Source: Minisyncoccota bacterium
GTDB taxonomy: Bacteria; Patescibacteriota; Minisyncoccia; Minisyncoccales; CG1-02-41-26
Direction of reading: 5' to 3'
DNA length: 44,106 nt
NCBI GenBank assembly: GCA_028718965.1
Contig: JAQUKS010000004.1
Span: 1-44,106, forward strand
Position numbers and translations under genes: made by a program. The notes beneath the pieces were generated by a model, which was given only the letters and a program-made list of their open reading frames with translations, searched no databases and was not told the origin of the DNA. Each line of letters begins with the position of its first letter. Position 1 is the stretch's first letter. This document shows positions 35,074 to 44,106 of the stretch, piece after piece.

Positions 35074-38000
35074 ATGAAAGTGAAAAATTTTTCTAAGTCG
35101 CGGCTTTCGTTTCCTTTACCTTATTTGCTGCAGCTGCAAAAGGACGGCTGGGAGCAGCTTTGGGAAAGGGATATGAGAGAACTCTTCCAGGAGATGTTTC
35201 CTGTGCGGGATTATACCGGCAAGCAGTTTGAGTTGGACTTTGTCGATTTCTATCTGGGCAAGTCCAAATACCAGGACGGCTACCAGGCCAAAGAGGAAGA
35301 AGATTCATATAGCGCGCCCTTGCGTCTCAAATTCGCTTTAAAGAATCTCAAAACAAAAGAAATCAAAGAGCAGGAAGTTTTTCTGGCTGATTTTCCGTTG
35401 ATGATGGACAACGGAATTTTTATTATCAACGGCGTGGAAAGGGTGGTTATCCCGCAGTTAATCCGTTCCTCGGGCGTTTTCTTTACCTTAAAGAATTTCA
35501 AAGGCAAGCGCTATTTCGGCGCGAAGATGATTCCTTCCAGGGGCGCCTGGCTAGAGTTTTCCACTGATACCTCCGGATTTTTGGGCGTCAAGGTAAACCG
35601 CCAGAGAAAAGTGGCAGCTACTACGCTGTTGCGGGTTTTTGGCTTAGAAGACAACAAAGAAATTAAAAACCAATTCAAAGACGTTGATAAGGGCGAGGTA
35701 AAGTATCTGGAGAAAACGCTTTCCCGCGATTCGGCCAGCAATGCCGCGGAGGCCTTTGTCGAAGTTTACCGCAAACTGCGGCCCGGTGATTTGGTAAGCC
35801 CTGACGCGGCCCGGGAATTGGTTTGGAATATGTTTTGCAATTTTCAGCGCTATGATTTGAGCAAAGTCGGCCGATGGAAAATCTGGGAGAGATTACCCCA
35901 GCTTAATCCGGAAAACAAAACGGAAATCAATAAAGAAGAGCGGGTGCTGAACCAGGCCGACATTTTGGAAACTATCAGAGAAATCATCCGGCTTAACAAC
36001 GACCCCGAGGCCAACCCCGACCAGATCGACCACTTGGGCAACCGGCGCATCAAGAATTTTTCCGAGTTGTGCGTCGCTCGGGTGAGGGTGGGCCTGATGC
36101 GCATGGAAAGGATTATCAAAGACAGAATGTCCACTTTGGATGCGGCCACCTTGACTCCATCACAATTGATCAATTCGCGCCCGGTGATGGCGGTGATTCA
36201 GGAGTTTTTTGCTTCGTCGCAATTTTCACAGTTTATGGACGCGGAGAATCCTTTGGCCGAGCTGGAGCACAAGCGGCGTTTGACCGCTACCGGGCCGGGC
36301 GGCCTTACAAGAGAGAGAGCTGGCTTTGAAGTGCGTGATGTTCAGCCGTCTCACTACGGAAGAATCTGCCCCATTCAGACGCCTGAAGGCCAGAATGTCG
36401 GCTTGATTAACCATTTGGCAAGTTACGCTTCGGTAAATCCGTACGGATTTTTACAAACCCCTTATTTTGAAGTAAAGCAGGGGAAGGTGAACGATCATAT
36501 TCGTTATTTGACGGCTCCCCAGGAAGAAAATCATTTTATCACCAACAGCGGCGTCGAGGTTGACGAAAAGGGCAATATAGTCGAGGCGGAGGTGGAGGCC
36601 AGAAGAAGAGGCGATCCCGTGGTGGTATCCAAAAAAACCGTTGATTTCGTGGATGTTTCTCCCAATCAGCCGTTGAGCATGGCGACCTCGCTGATCCCTT
36701 TTTTGCAGAATGACGATGCCAACAGGGCATTGATGGGTTCCAATATGCAGCGTCAGGCAGTGCCGCTCGTAAAGCCCGAAGCGCCTTTGGTCGGCACGGG
36801 CCTGGAAGCAAGGGTTGCCTATGACTCGGGCGAAATAATTTTAGCCCCCGCTGACGGTGAAATCAAAGAAGTGGATGCCGCTGAAATCAAACTGAAAACC
36901 AAAGACAATAAAATCATTACCTTGAAGCTGCGCAATTTCAAGCGCCGCAATCAATATACCGCCGCTCATCAAAGGCCGGTGGTTCAAAAAGGGGAAAAGG
37001 TAAAGAAAGGGGATATTCTTACGGACGGCACTGCGATTGATAACGGCCGCCTGGCCCTGGGCCGCAATGTTTTTGTTGCGTTTTTGCCTTTTCGGGGAGG
37101 TAATTACGAAGACGCCATTGTTGTTTCGCAACGTTTGGCCAGAGAGGACGCTTTTTCATCGGTGCATATCGAGGATTTTACCTGCGATGTAAGGGAAACG
37201 AAACTGGGGCCTGAAATGACTACTTGCGACATTCCCAACGTGTCTGAAGAAAAACTCAAGGATTTGGACGAAGAAGGTGTTATAAGAATCGGCGCCCAGG
37301 TGGGGCCTAATGACATTTTGGTTGGTAAGATTTCACCCAAGGGCGAAAAGGCTTTGACAGCCGAAGAGCGCCTCTTGAAGGCCATTTTCGGCGAAAAAGC
37401 CAAAGAGGTAAAAGACACTTCTCTGCGCATGGAACATGGCAAATACGGGCGAATTATCAATGTAAAGGTTTTCTCGCGCGAGAAGGGCGACCGTCTGGAG
37501 CCCGGGGTCTTGAAAAGAATCAGAGTGGAGGTGGCCCAGCTTCGCCACGTGAGAGTGGGCGATAAGCTGGCTGGCCGGCATGGCAACAAGGGCGTTGTTT
37601 CAATGGTTTTGCCCGAGGAGGAAATGCCTTTCATGGAAGACGGCACGCCCGTGGACATTGTTTTAAATCCTTTGGGCGTGGTGTCCCGTATGAACATCGG
37701 CCAGATTTTGGAAACTCATTTGGGCTGGGCAGCTGCCAAGCTAGGCTATTTGGCTGAAACGCCTTCGTTGCTGGGTGCGAGGGAGGAGGATATCAAGGAG
37801 GAGCTGCGCAAGGCCGGTTTGCCTGAATCTGGCCAGGTTACGCTTTATGACGGAAGGACGGGCCTTCCTTTTCCTAGGAAAGCGACGGTGGGTTATATGT
37901 ATATGATGAAGCTGATACATATGGTTGAAGACAAAATCCATATGCGTTCCATCGGCCCTTATTCGTTAATCACCCAGCAGCCTTTGGGCGGAAAGGCGCA

Positions 38001-38304
38001 GTTTGGCGGCCAGCGGTTCGGCGAAATGGAAGTTTGGACGCTTGAGGCCTACGGGGCAGCCCACACCTTGCAGGAAGTCTTGACCATCAAATCGGATGAC
38101 GTGGCAGGCAGAGCCGCTGCTTACGAATCGATTCTGAAGGGCTTGCCCGTGAAAAAACCCAATATTCCCGCTTCTTTTAATCTGCTTGTTGCGGAATTGA
38201 AATCATTGGGGCTTAATATCGAGGTAAAAGGCCTTATCAGGGACGAAGAAAGCGAAGCCCTGGAAAACCGTCTGCCTATTGCCACCGAAGAAGAAGTTGA
38301 GTAA
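35074..38304 (+). CDS. rpoB: DNA-directed RNA polymerase subunit beta
   Basis: GPGGLTRERAGFEVRDVQPSHYGRICPIQTPEGQNVGLI, GNKGVVS. Confidence 0.98.
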   Translation: MKVKNFSKSRLSFPLPYLLQLQKDGWEQLWERDMRELFQEMFPVRDYTGKQFELDFVDFYLGKSKYQDGYQAKEEEDSYSAPLRLKFALKNLKTKEIKEQEVFLADFPLMMDNGIFIINGVERVVIPQLIRSSGVFFTLKNFKGKRYFGAKMIPSRGAWLEFSTDTSGFLGVKVNRQRKVAATTLLRVFGLEDNKEIKNQFKDVDKGEVKYLEKTLSRDSASNAAEAFVEVYRKLRPGDLVSPDAARELVWNMFCNFQRYDLSKVGRWKIWERLPQLNPENKTEINKEERVLNQADILETIREIIRLNNDPEANPDQIDHLGNRRIKNFSELCVARVRVGLMRMERIIKDRMSTLDAATLTPSQLINSRPVMAVIQEFFASSQFSQFMDAENPLAELEHKRRLTATGPGGLTRERAGFEVRDVQPSHYGRICPIQTPEGQNVGLINHLASYASVNPYGFLQTPYFEVKQGKVNDHIRYLTAPQEENHFITNSGVEVDEKGNIVEAEVEARRRGDPVVVSKKTVDFVDVSPNQPLSMATSLIPFLQNDDANRALMGSNMQRQAVPLVKPEAPLVGTGLEARVAYDSGEIILAPADGEIKEVDAAEIKLKTKDNKIITLKLRNFKRRNQYTAAHQRPVVQKGEKVKKGDILTDGTAIDNGRLALGRNVFVAFLPFRGGNYEDAIVVSQRLAREDAFSSVHIEDFTCDVRETKLGPEMTTCDIPNVSEEKLKDLDEEGVIRIGAQVGPNDILVGKISPKGEKALTAEERLLKAIFGEKAKEVKDTSLRMEHGKYGRIINVKVFSREKGDRLEPGVLKRIRVEVAQLRHVRVGDKLAGRHGNKGVVSMVLPEEEMPFMEDGTPVDIVLNPLGVVSRMNIGQILETHLGWAAAKLGYLAETPSLLGAREEDIKEELRKAGLPESGQVTLYDGRTGLPFPRKATVGYMYMMKLIHMVEDKIHMRSIGPYSLITQQPLGGKAQFGGQRFGEMEVWTLEAYGAAHTLQEVLTIKSDDVAGRAAAYESILKGLPVKKPNIPASFNLLVAELKSLGLNIEVKGLIRDEESEALENRLPIATEEEVE

Positions 38305-38355
38305 TACATAATAATTCGCGATATCGACATTTCGATATTGTGACATATCATTTTT

Positions 38356-41300
38356 ATGCGCGCTGCCGATTTACAAGCTATCAGGATAAAAGTAGCCTCC
38401 TTTGAGGAGATTTTGAGCTGGTCGCACGGTGAGGTCAAAAAGCCCGAGACCATCAATTACCGCACCCAGCGGCCCGAGAAGGACGGGCTTTTTTGCGAAA
38501 AGATTTTCGGCCCGACCAAGGATTTCGAGTGCTATTGCAGCAAGTACAAAGGGATTCGTTTCAAGGGCATTATTTGCGACAGATGCGGCGTTGAGGTTAC
38601 CAAGAGTTCGGTGCGTAGGGAGCGAATGGGCCATATCAAGCTGGCCACGCCGGTTTCGCATATCTGGTTCTTACGGGGGGTCCCTTCGCGGATTGGCATG
38701 GTTTTGGGTTTGCCCTCGCAAAAGCTGGAAAAAGTGATTTATTTTGCCGCTTATATCATCACTAAGGTTGATGAACAGGCCAAAGCCAGTTTGCTCAAAG
38801 AGCTGGATGAGGAATTTAAGAATAAGAGCCAGAACATCAAGAAACAGGCAAAAGATAAGAATAAAATATCCAGCCCCGAGCAGGATAAACTCAAAGAGAC
38901 TTATCTTAGTCGCAAGCAGGAGATTTCATCTCTGGAGCCGTTGGCCATTCTTTCAGAAGCCCAGTATCGGGAATACATTTCCCGCTATGGAGAGATTTTC
39001 GAGGCAGGCACCGGGGCTGAAACCGTCAGGACTCTTTTTGAAAAAATCGATTTGAAAAAAGAAATCGCTATTTTGCGCGAAAGAGCGGAAAACGAGATAG
39101 GGGCGGCGCGCAAGAAAACGCTGGCCGGGTTGCGTTTGGCCGAAGGTATGCAAAAAGCCGGGTTGCGTCCGGAATGGATGATCATGACCGTTCTGCCGGT
39201 ATTGCCCCCTGACTTGCGTCCGATGGTGCAGTTGGACGGTGGAAGATATGCTTCTTCGGATTTGAACGACCTTTATCGCAGGGTAATCAACCGCAACAAC
39301 CGCTTGAAATATCTTTTGGAAATCGCCGCTCCGGACGTGATTGTCCGGAACGAAAAGCGTATGCTCCAGGAGGCAGTAGACGCTTTGATGGATAATAAGA
39401 TGAGAAAAAGCCAGATGGTAACGGCCACAACCGGAGGCAAAAGGGTTTTGAAATCATTGGCTGATATCTTGAGCGGCAAGCAGGGCAGATTCAGAAAAAA
39501 TTTGCTGGGTAAGCGCGTTGATTATTCCGGCCGTTCGGTAATCGCGCCCGGACCTGAATTCCAGCTGTTCCAGTGCGGTATTCCCAAGGTTATGGCCCTG
39601 GAGCTTTTCCGGCCGTTTGTCATTAAAAAACTTTTGGAAAAAGAACTGGCCTATAACATCAGGGGCGCGGCGCGTTTGATTGAAGAGGCCGTGGATGAGG
39701 TTTGGGCTTGTTTGGAAGAAGTAGTGGAAGGCAAATTAGTGCTTTTGAATAGGGCCCCTACCCTGCATCGCCTGGGTATTCAGGCATTTGAGCCCAAACT
39801 GATCGAAGGAGAGGCTATCAAGCTGCATCCGATGGTTTGCGCTCCTTTTAACGCTGATTTCGACGGCGACCAGATGGCTGTGCACGTTCCTTTGTCCGAT
39901 GCGGCCCAGGAGGAAGCTGTTAATCTGATGCTATCGGCGAAAAACATCCTGAAGCCCGCCGACGGTTTGCCTATCGTTACCCCGGCCAAAGATATGATTT
40001 TGGGATGTTATTATCTCACTGGCATAGATGAAGGCGGTCTGGGCGAGGGTATGATTTTTAGCTCTCTTGAAGAAACCATTATGGCCGAACAAATGGGCGT
40101 TTTGGGCCTGCGCTCAAAAATCAAGGTTTTGATGCCGAAACGTCAAGACAGCGATAAAAAATCAAAAGCGAAAAGCAGCCGCGGTGAGGAAACCGAGCTG
40201 ATTGAAACGACCTGCGGCCGTTTGATATTCAATCAGGCGCTACCGGAGGATTCTCCTTTTTTCAACGACCAGGTTACTTCCAAGAAAGTTTCCAAAATTC
40301 TAAGCCGGCTCGTGGAAAGTCATTCTTTGGAGGATATTCAAAAAACACTGGACAGAATCAAGGACATCGGCTTTGAATACGCTACTCGATCTGGAGTGAG
40401 CTGGGGTATGGATGATTTGATTGTGCCCAAAGGAAAAGAATCTTTAATGAAAGAAGCCGAAGTTGAGGTGGAAAAAATCGAGGCGCATTATAAGAAAGGA
40501 TTTTTATCGCGCCAGGAGCGCAGCAACAAACTGATTGAAATCTGGCAAAAGGCAAAAGCCCAGATTGAAAAAATGATTCCCGATGCCTTGCCCAAGGACG
40601 GTCCGGTATTTTCCATGATCAACTCGGGAGCGAGAGGTTCCTGGGCCCAGCCCGTGCAGATGGCTGGTATGAAGGGCCTGGTAACGTCGCCTTCGGGCCG
40701 CATTATCGAGATGCCTGTAAAGAGTTCGTTTAAAGAGGGTTTTGGCATCCTGGAGTATTTTATTTCCACGCACGGCGCGAGAAAAGGCACCTCCGACACT
40801 GCTTTGAGAACCTCGGCCTCGGGTTATCTTACCCGTCGGCTTGTTGACGTCGTGCACGAAATGATTATCTCTGACAAGGATTGCCATGACCAGGACGGCC
40901 TGGAGGTTTTGAGAAAGGAAGCGAGCGACATCGGCCAGGATTTTCGCTTTAAAATCGTGGGACGGGTTGTTTTGGAAGATATAAAGAATCCCGAAACCAA
41001 GAAAACCATTGTTGAAAAGGGTGAAATTATCAGCTGGCAGGCGGCCAATGAAATCGACGAATTGAAAATCGAGAAATTGAAAGTCCGTTCTCCTTTGACC
41101 TGCAAGAACGCCCGCCGGGTTTGCCAGATGTGCTATGGCTGGGATATGGGTCGCAACACCCTTGTCCAGCTGGGCGAGGCCGTGGGTATTGTTGCCGCCC
41201 AGTCCATCGGCGAGCCGGGCACCCAGTTGACCATGAGAACTTTCCATACCGGAGGCGTGTCCGGAGCGAGCGATATTACGCGGGGCTTGCCGCGCATCGA

Positions 41301-42012
41301 AGAGATTTTTGAATCGCGTATTCCCAAGGGCGAAGGCACCTTGACTTTGAATAAGGGCAGAGTGCAGGAAGTTGATTTGGAAAAGGGCATTATAAAAATA
41401 CAGGTTATTGAAAAGAAAACAGCCAAGGCGAAAACAACCTCCAAGAAGAAAACCAAAGACGGGGACGTGGTGGAATACCGCATTCCCCTGGAAACCGAGG
41501 TTTACGTGAAAAAAGGCGATATGGTCGAGGCGGGTCAGGCGCTGTGCCAGGGCAGTCTGGATTTGAAAAAATTGTTCAAGACCATTGGGTTACTGGCCAC
41601 TCAAAGATATATTCTGCGCGAGATTCAGAGGATCTACACCGCCGAGGGCATCAACATCCACGACAAGCATATTGAAATCGTGGTCAAGCAGATGTTCTCC
41701 CGGCTAAGGGTTGTCGACCCGGGCGACGGGCCCTGGGTAATCGGCCAGATTGTTTCCTTGGCTGAATTCGATGACATTCAAAAAGACCTGATTAAAAACA
41801 AAAAGAAGCCTGCCAAAGGCCGCCGGATTATTCTGGGCATCTCGCGGGTTGCCTTAACCTCGGACAGCTTTTTATCAGCAGCTTCTTTCCAGGAAACATC
41901 GCGTATTTTGATTAAATCTGCTTTGGAAGGCCGAGAGGACCATCTCAACGGCCTCAAAGAAAACGTAATCCTGGGCCGCCTGATACCCGCCGGCACCGGA
42001 TTCAGAGGATAA
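38356..42012 (+). CDS. rpoC: DNA-directed RNA polymerase subunit beta'
   Basis: NADFDGDQMAVHVPLS, GKRVDYSGRSVI, zinc-binding Cys clusters. Confidence 0.98.
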   Translation: MRAADLQAIRIKVASFEEILSWSHGEVKKPETINYRTQRPEKDGLFCEKIFGPTKDFECYCSKYKGIRFKGIICDRCGVEVTKSSVRRERMGHIKLATPVSHIWFLRGVPSRIGMVLGLPSQKLEKVIYFAAYIITKVDEQAKASLLKELDEEFKNKSQNIKKQAKDKNKISSPEQDKLKETYLSRKQEISSLEPLAILSEAQYREYISRYGEIFEAGTGAETVRTLFEKIDLKKEIAILRERAENEIGAARKKTLAGLRLAEGMQKAGLRPEWMIMTVLPVLPPDLRPMVQLDGGRYASSDLNDLYRRVINRNNRLKYLLEIAAPDVIVRNEKRMLQEAVDALMDNKMRKSQMVTATTGGKRVLKSLADILSGKQGRFRKNLLGKRVDYSGRSVIAPGPEFQLFQCGIPKVMALELFRPFVIKKLLEKELAYNIRGAARLIEEAVDEVWACLEEVVEGKLVLLNRAPTLHRLGIQAFEPKLIEGEAIKLHPMVCAPFNADFDGDQMAVHVPLSDAAQEEAVNLMLSAKNILKPADGLPIVTPAKDMILGCYYLTGIDEGGLGEGMIFSSLEETIMAEQMGVLGLRSKIKVLMPKRQDSDKKSKAKSSRGEETELIETTCGRLIFNQALPEDSPFFNDQVTSKKVSKILSRLVESHSLEDIQKTLDRIKDIGFEYATRSGVSWGMDDLIVPKGKESLMKEAEVEVEKIEAHYKKGFLSRQERSNKLIEIWQKAKAQIEKMIPDALPKDGPVFSMINSGARGSWAQPVQMAGMKGLVTSPSGRIIEMPVKSSFKEGFGILEYFISTHGARKGTSDTALRTSASGYLTRRLVDVVHEMIISDKDCHDQDGLEVLRKEASDIGQDFRFKIVGRVVLEDIKNPETKKTIVEKGEIISWQAANEIDELKIEKLKVRSPLTCKNARRVCQMCYGWDMGRNTLVQLGEAVGIVAAQSIGEPGTQLTMRTFHTGGVSGASDITRGLPRIEEIFESRIPKGEGTLTLNKGRVQEVDLEKGIIKIQVIEKKTAKAKTTSKKKTKDGDVVEYRIPLETEVYVKKGDMVEAGQALCQGSLDLKKLFKTIGLLATQRYILREIQRIYTAEGINIHDKHIEIVVKQMFSRLRVVDPGDGPWVIGQIVSLAEFDDIQKDLIKNKKKPAKGRRIILGISRVALTSDSFLSAASFQETSRILIKSALEGREDHLNGLKENVILGRLIPAGTGFRG

Positions 42013-42022
42013 TTCGTTTTTT

Positions 42023-42055
42023 AACCGCCCCTTTCTACGGGGCGGTTTGTTTTTG
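42023..42055 (+). terminator. Intrinsic terminator after rpoC
   Basis: AACCGCCCC-tttcta-cGGGGCGGTT followed by T-rich tract. Confidence 0.9.
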
Positions 42056-42090
42056 GACGCCGTGTTTCCCGGCACCTGGGGAAAACTTTT

Positions 42091-42120
42091 TTGACTGTAC
42101 GCTCTGATGTACACTATAAT
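42091..42120 (+). promoter_or_regulatory. Toxin-antitoxin promoter with TGTACA operator in the spacer
   Basis: TTGACT 42091-42096, TATAAT 42115-42120; TGTACG 42096-42101 and TGTACA 42108-42113. Confidence 0.78.
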
Positions 42121-42144
42121 GGAAGTGCATCGCTGTGACATTTT

Positions 42145-42495
42145 ATGAATAAAAAACTGGAAAAAATATTGCCAGCCAGCGAAGCGAGAAGGAATTTCTT
42201 CGCCATCCTGCGCGATGCTCAAAACCCCGGTTGCGTCTATACCATAACGCTTGATGGCCGTCCCAAGGCAGTAGTTCTTTCCAGCAAAACCTATGATGCC
42301 TGGAAAGAAACCATAAGCATTGTCAAAGACGGCTGTCTGGCCAAAGGTATCCGGAAGGCCCAAAAAGAAGTTGATTTCGGGGATTATTTCGTCTTGGACG
42401 AAATTCTCAAAGAAAATGGCTATGTCCTCTGCGATGAACAAAAACGAAAATATTCGGTTCGTGCGCCTGGCAAGAAGCGTGGGAAAAAGCCTTAA
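42145..42495 (+). CDS. Phd/YefM family antitoxin
   Basis: ILPASEARRNFFAILRDAQNPGCVYTITLDGRPKAVVLSSKTYDAW. Confidence 0.88.
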   Translation: MNKKLEKILPASEARRNFFAILRDAQNPGCVYTITLDGRPKAVVLSSKTYDAWKETISIVKDGCLAKGIRKAQKEVDFGDYFVLDEILKENGYVLCDEQKRKYSVRAPGKKRGKKP

Positions 42496-42670
42496 TACTA
42501 TGCCCCAGCCTATGCGCAGGTTGATTTTGGCTTCGCTGCTTGAACTCGCTTCCAATCCATCGCTGGGCGAGCCCCTCCAAGGCTTCAAAGGAAAATACTG
42601 CCTTGTTGTTCATCCTTATCGCATAGTTTATAAAAAATCGGGCGATAGGATTTCTGTTTTGGGCATTTAG
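42434..42670 (+). CDS. RelE/ParE-superfamily toxin
   Basis: MPQPMRRLILASLLELASNPSLGEPLQGFKGKYCLVVHPYRIVYKKSGDRISVLGI; probable start 42422 or 42434, overlapping the antitoxin 3' end. Confidence 0.82.
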   Translation: MNKNENIRFVRLARSVGKSLNTMPQPMRRLILASLLELASNPSLGEPLQGFKGKYCLVVHPYRIVYKKSGDRISVLGI

Positions 42671-42681
42671 CCCGTTTATTT

Positions 42682-43374
42682 ATGTCCGGCCAACCAAAGA
42701 CCGCTTGCAAAATCAAAGAGCTTCCCCTTGCGGAGCGGCCACGGGAAAAACTGATTGAAAAAGGCGCGAAAAATTTGAAAGACAGCGAGCTTTTGGCTAT
42801 TATGCTGGGTTCGGGAGTAAAAGGGAAAAACGCGCTGGCCCTGGCCGAGGAAATCTTAAGCGATTATCCGAAAAAGAAGCTACTTAATCTGGATTTTCAG
42901 AAACTCTCGGCGCTTAAGAGTATTGGCGAGGCTAAGGCCTGCGTGATTTTGGCGGCTCAGGAGCTCGTAAAAAGAGCTTTGGCTGTAAAAGAAGATACCT
43001 TGCCTTTTATCAGCAACATCAACGACATTATCGCCCAGGCAGCTTATTTGAGGGAGAAGCAGCGGGAGCATTTTTTAGTTTTGTATCTCAACGGCCGGGG
43101 CGAGATGATTTACAAAAAGCCCATGTTCGTGGGCACCCTGAACGCCAACCTGGTTCACCCGCGGGAAATTTTCGCCTTGGCTTTGAGGCAAAACGCTGCC
43201 GCGGTGGTTTTTGTGCATAACCACCCCTCGGGCAACCCTGAGCCATCTGAAAGTGATTTGACGATAAACAAGCAGCTGGTGGAGGCGGGCAAGATTATGG
43301 GCATCGCGGCGGTCGACCATATTATTTTAACTAAAAATAAATTCGTCAGCTTCAAACAAAGGCGGCTGATGTGA
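42682..43374 (+). CDS. radC: RadC family (JAB/MPN domain) protein
   Basis: RPREKLIEKGAKNLKDSELLAIMLGSG, FVHNHPSGNPEPSESD. Confidence 0.95.
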   Translation: MSGQPKTACKIKELPLAERPREKLIEKGAKNLKDSELLAIMLGSGVKGKNALALAEEILSDYPKKKLLNLDFQKLSALKSIGEAKACVILAAQELVKRALAVKEDTLPFISNINDIIAQAAYLREKQREHFLVLYLNGRGEMIYKKPMFVGTLNANLVHPREIFALALRQNAAAVVFVHNHPSGNPEPSESDLTINKQLVEAGKIMGIAAVDHIILTKNKFVSFKQRRLM

Positions 43375-43383
43375 TATTTTTTT

Positions 43384-43857
43384 ATGCTGCGGGAAATACA
43401 AACAATCAATTTTTTCGTTCTGCGCGAGGGTGGCAGAAGCGCCGGTTGTTCCGGCGACGAAGACAGCGATTTCTACAAGCCGGTCTTTATTTTTAGCAAA
43501 ACGAACGAGCAGAAAGAGATTGAGGAAATCAAATCAAGGTTTTTGATAGAATTGATGGAAAAATACGGCTACCAGACCGAAGAGATTACCTTTGACGCCG
43601 GGTTCGGACTGGGTATGTTCGATTTCGCCGGCTTGATTGTCTGGCAGAAAAACGCTCCCTATATCATAGCTGATTTTTTAAGTAAAAACGCCCCCAAGGA
43701 ACAGACACAAAAAGCCAAAAAAAGGCTGTTGGATAAAGCCAAAACATTCGGGGTCGAGTTCGCCGTTCTGGTCAAGGGGGACAAGCGGAAGGCATTTATG
43801 GTCGCCGGGCAAACGATTCGTCCGGCCCGGATTCCCAAAAAAGAAAAGCAGTCGTGA
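43384..43857 (+). CDS. Hypothetical protein, possible HsdR-N-like nuclease fold
   Basis: FDFAGLIVWQKNAPYIIADFLSKNAPKEQTQKAKKRLLDKAKTFGVEFAVLVKGDKRKAF resembles HSDR_N-type regions. Confidence 0.4.
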   Translation: MLREIQTINFFVLREGGRSAGCSGDEDSDFYKPVFIFSKTNEQKEIEEIKSRFLIELMEKYGYQTEEITFDAGFGLGMFDFAGLIVWQKNAPYIIADFLSKNAPKEQTQKAKKRLLDKAKTFGVEFAVLVKGDKRKAFMVAGQTIRPARIPKKEKQS

Positions 43858-43878
43858 TGCCTTTATTGCTTCTTAGGC

Positions 43879-43906
43879 TTGAGAATATCCGGAGCGTTGG
43901 TATAAT
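43879..43906 (+). promoter_or_regulatory. Promoter upstream of the edge pilin gene (TTGAGA-N16-TATAAT)
   Basis: TTGAGA 43879-43884, TATAAT 43901-43906. Confidence 0.55.
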
Positions 43907-43946
43907 AAAAATATATAAAAGGCAGCTTTAAGCGTAGCAAATTATT

Positions 43947-44106
43947 ATGTTTTTTTCACGTAACAAATTTTTCCGGCGTCATCAAGCCTTCACCCTCATC
44001 GAACTCCTTGTCGTAATAGCCATCATCGGCATCTTAGCCTCCATTGTAATCGTGTCCTTTCCCACCGCCACCCAGAAAGCCAGGCTGGCCAAGACTCTCT
44101 CCTGGG
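43947..44106 (+). CDS. Type IV pilin, 3' truncated by the window edge (absent from the ORF track)
   Basis: Translation from ATG 43947: [53 protein letters not shown]. Confidence 0.88.
   Translation, partial: MFFSRNKFFRRHQAFTLIELLVVIAIIGILASIVIVSFPTATQKARLAKTLSW

Noticed and set aside
38321-38338. ATATCGA-catt-TCGATAT palindrome between rpoB and rpoC
   Set aside because: Short AT-rich hairpin with no T tract or other supporting signal; not enough to call a regulatory element.
40504-41247. Long antisense ORF (247 aa) opposite rpoC; similarly 37104-37697 opposite rpoB, 12033-12860 and 13344-13991 opposite pilus genes
   Set aside because: Shadow ORFs opposite strongly conserved genes; translations look low-complexity or compositionally odd with no recognisable motifs.
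1-44106. tRNA, rRNA, CRISPR arrays, transposases or prophage genes
   Set aside because: Scanned by eye for conserved tRNA motifs, spaced direct repeats and transposase/integrase motifs; none supported. A tRNAscan/Infernal run would be more sensitive.

Overview
The window looks like a Patescibacteria (CPR, Parcubacteria-like) chromosome segment. This placement is inferred from gene content and order only and was not tested by phylogeny. The main blocks are: (1) a type IV pilus locus at about 3.4-14.4 kb (pilM, an interrupted pilN, pilO, a PilP-like gene, pilB, a receiver-only response regulator, pilT, pilC, two tandem pilins sharing a 119-bp identical 5' segment, pilD, four minor-pilin-like genes), followed by ligA; (2) speD, then a membrane-anchored methyltransferase preceded by a possible attenuator; (3) an EamA transporter / PurD-like ATP-grasp / CxxCxxCC-protein cluster; (4) a histidine kinase and response regulator, rodA and an ITPase; (5) a proBCA proline operon behind a clear T-box leader with its own promoter and terminator; (6) a surface-protein region with a BNR-propeller/DUF11 protein, a dockerin-like protein, a PrsW-like protease and a cohesin-like plus peptidoglycan-binding protein; (7) rpoB-rpoC; (8) a YefM/RelE-type toxin-antitoxin pair with a TGTACA operator inside its promoter; (9) radC, a nuclease-like ORF and a further pilin cut by the window edge. 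The most notable items are the T-box in this lineage, the putative cohesin/dockerin pair, the single in-frame TGA in pilN, the YefM-type operator, the speD/methyltransferase attenuator and two recurrent promoter motifs. No tRNA, rRNA, CRISPR array or transposon was recognised.
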